From: Physcia stellaris
Lineage: Eukaryota; Ascomycota; Lecanoromycetes; Caliciales; Physciaceae
Length of the DNA: 64,000 bases
Assembly: GCA_018902385.1 (NCBI GenBank)
Contig: JABSSW010000073.1
Location: 1-64,000, forward strand
Direction: 5' to 3'
The notes under the pieces are model-generated. The model saw only the letters and a program-made list of their open reading frames with translations, made no database searches and was not told the origin of the DNA. Positions 58,202 through 64,000 of this stretch are shown piece after piece (position 1 is the first letter of the stretch; every line of letters begins with the position of its first letter). Made by a program: the position numbers and the translations under genes.

Positions 58202-59600
58202 ATCGCTGCCTTCCCACCCGAGGTATCTGCTTGAAGGTTGATCATAGGAAGTGGCACCACAAAACGGAGAGGAAGAGGTAGAGTCGTTGGATACTCATTC
58301 CATTAGAAGTGAATTATGATGTCTTGTAATGAAGAACGACAGCACGAAGATACCATGGGATAAAGATCAAGTAGACGGAGGCAGCAAAATGAGGTTTCGG
58401 GACGGATTCTATTTGTATTGGAGACCGGACGGTAGGATCGAAGCAGCGTAGAAATAACATTCAACGAAGACCACGACCTGGCCGTGGCAGGTAGGTGTCC
58501 AGTAATCTGCTACCCCAAAAGTTCACGACCCTATACATGAACCCGGGCACCTTTCAACCGATGGTCTCGCCGCTCCATCTCGCTATGTATTTGACCCCCC
58601 CTCCCCCCTCCTAAGCTCACACAGCTGTAAATGGTCATTTTAACCCCCTTGAACCCTGCCAACTACTTCGGAATCCAGCAACTATTACAGCGCTAGTATC
58701 TCCCAAGCAGACGCTCTCCCCATCCTCGAAAACTCATTCTCCCCCAAAGCTTCCACTTTCCGTGTCCGCTTTTTGGCCTCACGAAGACGAGTTTTAGGGA
58801 TGGTACGATACATCTTTTCCATGATACACACCGGCAGACCTGCAAGTTACCTGACTTGGGACGGTGTCATATTGTCATATATTCTTTGTGCCGGGAATGA
58901 GGACGCGTTTTGTCGGAATGGATATATTAGTAGGATGCGCATGAAAGGCGAAGTTGGCCTGACATCAGATCATTGCGTACATATGTAGGTCTTTTTCTTC
59001 CTTCATTGCTTGGAGGGAGGCAATAAGATGAGATCATCATCTAGGGTTGTTTCGCTCTGCTCTGAAGGTTGAGGTTCTTGTCTACTGATACCGGGTTTGC
59101 CTAATATACTTCCCTGCTAGAGCGGTCTACTTGGTCATTGCATGATAGAGAGAAGATCTGAAAGGGAACCGGAGAATTCAAATATCTGAGGAGACAATCT
59201 GAGAGGGTGCACCTACTATCATAGGAGCTAAACTTCTCCCAGCAATGCTTTGTAACCGGTAGGTCAGAGTTGAATGAGGGAATTCCAAAGGAGTACATTG
59301 ATTAGTATTAAGAGCCGACAAGCTGATTTTGCAGGTGAGTAAACTACATAATTTGTTGGCTTTCTGTTACATGGCTTCTTCATTATCTCCACTGCGCGTG
59401 GAGGTGTATCTCTGCCATTACTCCGACATCTGGCTCCTTTGCTGATCTGTCAACTTAGCAATCTTTCCACGATTAGAGCAAATAGGAGGAGGGACTCACA
59501 ACCATTATCAAGAGGGCGAGCTCATGTTGTGATTAAGTCATACTCCTCCAAATTCTCGTCTACTCTACAATCAGCGTCCTGTCCTCACGCCTCTGCTTCA
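58202..59600. other. Intergenic interval
   Basis: No gene is supported. A polypyrimidine stretch (CCCCCCCTCCCCCCTCC) lies near 58,595. Confidence 0.45.
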
Positions 59601-59837
59601 TCATTTCATGTTCCGACAGCGGGAAAGACCTACCTCATTACTCGTAACATTCGCGACCGTCTCTCCCCCCGACTCCTTCATGCTCACCAACACAATCGTA
59701 GACACGACGACGGCGATTAAGACGCATACAAGCGTCGTGACTGTGACGATGAACGTCGTGCCGGCGGCACAGAATCTATTCCCGGCGATATGGCGGTCCG
59801 GCTTGAATCTGCTGTTGAAGAAGTTTGAGAGGTCCAT
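59601..59837 (-). CDS. Small single-pass membrane protein, hypothetical
   Basis: From the internal ATG at 59,837 the 78-residue product begins MDLSNFFNSRFKPDRHIAGN and has one strong membrane helix (TLVCVLIAVVVSTIVLVSM). The frame is open upstream to 59,936. It has no known domain and no neighbour relationship. It could be a genuine small protein or the last exon of a longer one. Confidence 0.35.
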   Translation of the reverse strand: MDLSNFFNSRFKPDRHIAGNRFCAAGTTFIVTVTTLVCVLIAVVVSTIVLVSMKESGGETVANVTSNEVGLSRCRNMK

Positions 59838-60483
59838 GTGTTGATGTTTTGGAGCCGCCGGTTCTGGAAGTAATGAATGGAGAGCTCTGTCTAGATGATT
59901 GGCCAACTGATTTCCTGACAAGGAGGGCCAGATCAAGAAGAGAAGAGGTGATTGGCTTGGATTCTTGCTGGAGAATAGAGGACTAGTTTGTGGGTGTTTA
60001 GGAGGTTAGGTCACGTGGCCGGTTATCAAATGAAAAAGTGGAGCAGTGTCAAGATATTGGAGTGTCTATAACACCCGGCCCCATTCCGCTATGGTCAGAT
60101 CTTGAAATAATTGTGCAGAGCAGATCCTCCAGTGTTTATCATACAGCATACAGCATTCAGACATTTCAGCCTACATATACCCACTACCCTATGAGAGCGA
60201 GCGAGGGAAGGAGCATGGGGGACTCGGCGAACATATCGCAGATCTCTGGAAAGAACAACCACCTTTTAAGAAGAGTGATAACAGCCCTATCATCAGCAAA
60301 GCAGGGTCAAGAAGTGGCGGGCAGCGAAAGGTGTGTTTCTACCTCCCTCTTCACACCCAACACTCTTCTCAAACACATTTCACGCAGCGATTTCCAATTA
60401 ACCACATTTCTGATAGATCTAAGACAATACGCCCTTTAATTGGCCCTGCTCGTCATATTCCTCCTATTAATCATAAAGTTGCC
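59838..60483. other. Intergenic interval
   Basis: Nothing recognisable beyond short open frames; the repeat-protein frame is open back to 60,331. Confidence 0.4.
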
Positions 60484-61566
60484 ATGAACAGCTACTCCCA
60501 AACTGACACGAACATGCCCAGCCAGACCCCAACAAACGGAAAACAAGCACCAATCTTCGCTTCTCTGTCACGATCCTCAATCCAGCCGTTCACCGACAAC
60601 CACCAAACCGACACGAATATGTCCAGCCAGACCCCAACAACCGAAAACCAGGCACCAACCTTCGCTTCCCTGTCACGATCCTCAATCCAGTCGTTCAACC
60701 ACAACCATCAACAGCGTACTACCCACGAACTTGCCATGAACAGCTACCCCCAAACCGACACGAATATGTCCAGCCAGACCCCAACAACCGAAAAACAGGC
60801 ACCAACCTTCGCTTCTCTGTCACGATCCTCACTCCGGCCGTACACCGACAACCACCCACGGCCCATGATCCACGATCCGTCTGGCGAGCTGCGGGCTACA
60901 TCTGCCCGTGAAGTACATAGCCTCAACCAGCCGCCTAATCCGGATAGTGGCCTCCGTACGGGGATACAAACCCAAGCACCTCCTCCTGCCGCCGACCCTG
61001 CTCCCCATAGATGGATGCAAGCCCGAACAGCGGCCTTCGACCCTCCAAGTATACGAGAGATCCACGACAACGCGCTAGCTGAACCGGTCAACGGTACTGG
61101 GGAGATGCAGGCACCAGCAAACCATCTCTCACCTTCCATACCACAGCAGCGAACAGTGCATTCCACAACAGCGGACTCAGACGCTGCGGACGCTCTCAAC
61201 GATCGAGATCAGCATGTCAGTGTAACCGAGGCCGAAGCACAGCGCCGTATACAGGATCACCAGACTCCTGCGCAGGAGCCACAATTTCCTCGCCAAGCGC
61301 CCCAGAGCCATGAACGCCCGGCTCCGAACCAGGCCCCGGAACTGTGGCCCCAGGTCGCGTATCCGGTTTTCCCTGCTGCGGTTGGTATCCCTGCTACGAA
61401 CGCGCTCGATATGGGCACTGGGGATTCTGATGCGGCTGGATTTTGCAAATCCCGGACTCAGGCTAGGGCGCGTTGGGGCGCGAATGGGACGCCGGCTGTT
61501 GCGGCTGAGAGGGGGAGTTTGAGGGAGGTGAGGAGGAGGGTTGAAGGGGATGAAGAGGGTTGTTGA
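60484..61566 (+). CDS. Low-complexity protein with three N-terminal repeats
   Basis: The 360-residue product starts at the ATG 60,484. Its first 120 residues hold three copies of a roughly 30-residue unit: QTDTNMPSQTPTNGKQAPIF, QTDTNMSSQTPTTENQAPTF and QTDTNMSSQTPTTEKQAPTF, each followed by ASLSRSS(I/L). Copies are spaced about 107 and 146 bp apart; the first two are nearer. The remainder is Pro-, Ala-, Gln- and Arg-rich, apparently disordered, with no domain recognised. Near-identity of the DNA units indicates recent duplication. The function is unknown. Confidence 0.55.
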   Translation: MNSYSQTDTNMPSQTPTNGKQAPIFASLSRSSIQPFTDNHQTDTNMSSQTPTTENQAPTFASLSRSSIQSFNHNHQQRTTHELAMNSYPQTDTNMSSQTPTTEKQAPTFASLSRSSLRPYTDNHPRPMIHDPSGELRATSAREVHSLNQPPNPDSGLRTGIQTQAPPPAADPAPHRWMQARTAAFDPPSIREIHDNALAEPVNGTGEMQAPANHLSPSIPQQRTVHSTTADSDAADALNDRDQHVSVTEAEAQRRIQDHQTPAQEPQFPRQAPQSHERPAPNQAPELWPQVAYPVFPAAVGIPATNALDMGTGDSDAAGFCKSRTQARARWGANGTPAVAAERGSLREVRRRVEGDEEGC

Positions 61567-62872
61567 GGCGGTGGGGGGGATGAGTGGGGGTAAAGGTTGA
61601 AGGGAGCATCTAGAGAGGGAGGGAGGAAGAAAAGATGGAGGTGGGAAGGGAAAGTGTGTACAGATATTCAGCGGCATGACTTCTTGCTGGCGTGAAGTGG
61701 GCACGTATGCATGGATCAGGGTTGGTTTCTATTGAAAACGTAGAATCGTGTTGATAGTAAAAGATGTTGGATCTGCACGAGATACATGTAAGGGTGCGGA
61801 GAATCTGGCTGGATGTGGCGCCTTTGTCGTAGCTGACTCTTTTCCACTGTCGTTTGGGGTGCCTCATGCTCATGCTTTGAAAAGGACCGTGATCATGGAG
61901 ATCCTAGCTTGACTTCAAAGACTTGTTCTGGAGGGTTCGTCAATGACTGCTTGTAGCTGTCCCCAAGGAAGAATCGTATCGCGAATTAAAATTAATTTCG
62001 AAGAAACCACTGATTAGCTGTAAAACGAAGGGATCAAAAGGGCTTTTGGAAGAAGAATAGTAGCTAAAAAGCGATGGAATATCTTTGCTGTCCGTGATTG
62101 TATGTAGTGACGCTTTCGTTGGAGTCACGGGTGGATTATCGTACCTGTGCTGCGCTTCAATGAGGTAGGTTTATGCGAGATACGATTCTTGGGATCTAGA
62201 TCTCAGAATAGAAAAAGCTCAGCGAGTACTTTATAGACCAACCCCTGATCTGATGTGGTGCTAATTGAAATCCCGCCTCTCGTGCATCGCTACTAATACA
62301 TCCAATATGACAAGACGGGTACCCGTCTTTGGCACAAAGCATATGAAAAATATTTGAGCATGAATTGCTGAAAACCTCAGGTCCCAAGTCTGGTATATCG
62401 GAGGTCTGTTGGGGTGTATATGCAAAAAACAACAACAACAACAAAAGAATCGAATCACTTAGCACCAGGCCATGGGATGATCAGAAATCCCTTGGATAGC
62501 CGAAGAAGAATAGATCCACGCTCTGAAGAGTTGCATGTACAGTATCCTATGATCTGGTACTCAGTGGTGCTGAATTCTTTTTAGCTCTGATGGACCTGCA
62601 ATTACCTACGATTACCCGACTTGGGACGCACCCGGAGAAGTAAAATAGCACCGCAGCAGACCATAGGATAGTTTCTATGGATTGAATTCCACCATTAGCA
62701 AATTATGACATAGCAGGCCTGGTCGTAAATTCGAATTATAATCAGACAAAGAAGACTCTGTACGTGTGCATCATATGAAGTAAGGAGCGGGACAGTGTGG
62801 ACAAACCACTAGAATCAACGTGTCAGGAACATTTCTGTGATGCGAATTTGGTCAGATGATGCTGTCAGGTTT
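61567..62872. other. Intergenic interval
   Basis: An AAC simple repeat lies at about 62,427-62,447. The antisense poly-Leu frame across it (62,196-62,465) is an artefact of that repeat. No gene is seen. Confidence 0.5.
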
Positions 62873-64000
62873 CTAAAAGGCTGGACTGGTAGTTGACAGC
62901 CGGTGCCGTTCCGGAGGATAGACTCTGGTAGTTGTCATCCCGCCCGTCGCTACGCTCGGATTTTTATCAGCTGGAGCTTCCACCTCTCCTGCTTCGAGAT
63001 CAGCTTCTTCTTCCAGGCTTCCAAAGATTCCATTCATGCCCTTGATCTTAGTCTTCGAGAAGTCCGGAAATGAATAGCTCTGCGTCTCGGGATTGAAATG
63101 CATGTATTCCATCCCATCTCCGAAGCACACTTCTCGTTGAAGTACCGGATCCCAATACCAGTTCATCGCCTCCGCAAGCGCAGGTCCCTTGTTACTTGGT
63201 TTACTCCGACGATGACCTCCTCTCCGATCAGGAACGAAGTGAAAATTCTCGCCAAACTGTTCGAGAACGATTTTGTCTCTCTGCGATTCGTCCATGGCTA
63301 TGATAGACGCAATAGGAGTACGATTGCGGCCTTCAGGAAGCACCCCATACTCCCCAGAAGAGCCGAAAACTACTGTATGAGGTGCTCGATGCGTGAATTC
63401 GCCGGTGGCGGTTTCGTACCCGTCTGTAGGCCATGCGGGAGCAAGTACCAGCCAGGGCTGACGCTTGCGGTACTTTCTATCGTCCATATCCATCACCAAA
63501 ACATGACCAGTTTTTCTCCATTGCTTCTGGGAGTTCTCCTGCAAGATGTAGCCTAGAGCTGCGAAGCGACGCAGTTTATCGTCGTTAGAAGGATGGATTT
63601 CGGCGAGGTCTTTTCCTGCATCTGATGACGGAAAGAGCTGCTCACTTGTATAAACCTGGTCATCAGAAGGATGAGCATCTACAAAAGATATGAGGTCAGC
63701 ATCTCGGATCTCTTTCAATTGGGTACTCTCAGACAAATTTTAAGCCAAGATTTAGGAAAGTGTTCGAGGATGACAGACCTGGATAGAATATTGCCGTCGA
63801 ATCTGTGGCTGCATATTCGAGGTCACAGTCGAAGCTGGGGTCGAACACCCTGAGGGCACCGATGGCTGGTGCCAACTTCAAAATGTATTTGCCATACAGC
63901 TTTTCAAGGGTTAGAGGCTTCATACGCCCACACCGAATCATCCTAAGCAAATCCACCTGTCCATTCTTTGGATCATGATCATAAGCAGCTTTCCAGAATT
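62873..64000 (-). CDS. Hypothetical protein, 5' end outside the window
   Basis: Two exons are visible: one running in from the right edge to about 63,781 (GQVDLLRMIRCGRMKPLTLE, KLYGKYILKLAPAIGALRVF, DPSFDCDLEYAATDSTAIFY) and one from about 63,731 to the stop at 62,873, joined by GTCTGTC...GTCTGAG. The second contains LISFVDAHPSDDQVYTSEQL, KLRRFAALGYILQENSQKQW, VLVMDMDDRKYRKRQPWLVL and MNWYWDPVLQREVCFGDGME. It is hydrophilic, with no signal peptide or membrane helix in the visible part. The tryptophan- and aspartate-rich conserved-looking blocks suggest a real protein family that I cannot name. The start is beyond the window. Confidence 0.6.

Noticed and set aside
62196-62465. Poly-Leu signal-peptide-like minus-strand frame
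   Set aside because: The Leu run is the translation of an AAC simple repeat; nothing conserved follows.

Overview
The window comes from a filamentous ascomycete (Pezizomycotina). The evidence is short phased GT-AG introns, a CFEM protein, a Zn2Cys6 regulator of the NIT4/NirA type, several secreted cysteine-rich proteins, and a genome split into GC-balanced gene blocks and extremely AT-rich islands. All coding calls are read from translation, motifs and splice phase; no database search was run.

Layout. 1-7,690 is an AT-rich island of decayed repeats, open at the left edge, with two zinc-finger transposon ORF remnants in opposite orientation. 7,866-12,105 holds a CFEM/GPI-anchored protein gene and a secreted cysteine protein gene around repeat-bearing, gene-poor DNA. 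12,797-15,714 is a rearranged junction: the C-terminal half of an MFS transporter and a 5'-truncated phenol-2-monooxygenase-like gene meet head to head near 13,720. A fucose-lectin-like fragment follows at 16,018. 19,037-29,460 looks like a small specialised-metabolite locus: an EasF/EgtD-type N-methyltransferase, a cytochrome P450, an intact MFS transporter divergent from the P450, and a PLP aromatic amino acid decarboxylase. 30,980-34,294 is a complete Mutator-like DNA transposon (55-bp terminal inverted repeats, 9-bp target duplication) whose interior is a second AT-rich island.

From 36,691 the sequence is mostly ordinary gene-rich DNA: a PPG1-type phosphatase divergent from tubulin cofactor D, a KP4 killer-toxin-like gene with a broken frame, secreted or membrane proteins, an NmrA-like protein, an Lst4/FNIP-like protein, the nitrate regulator NirA/NIT4, a repeat-containing protein, and a gene running off the right edge.

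Working together: decarboxylase, methyltransferase, P450, transporter and possibly the broken flavin monooxygenase could make and export an N-methylated, oxidised arylalkylamine or similar amino-acid-derived alkaloid; this is inference. The most unusual signal is the base composition of both AT-rich islands. Cytosine survives only before A or G, while CpC, CpT, GpG and ApG are almost absent. This is not the CpA-to-TpA pattern of canonical RIP, and standard RIP indices would miss it. Other points of note are a U UUU UUA heptamer exactly where nirA changes frame, an intron that separates the PPG1 stop codon from its conserved terminal DYFL, and a GATA-site array upstream of nirA.
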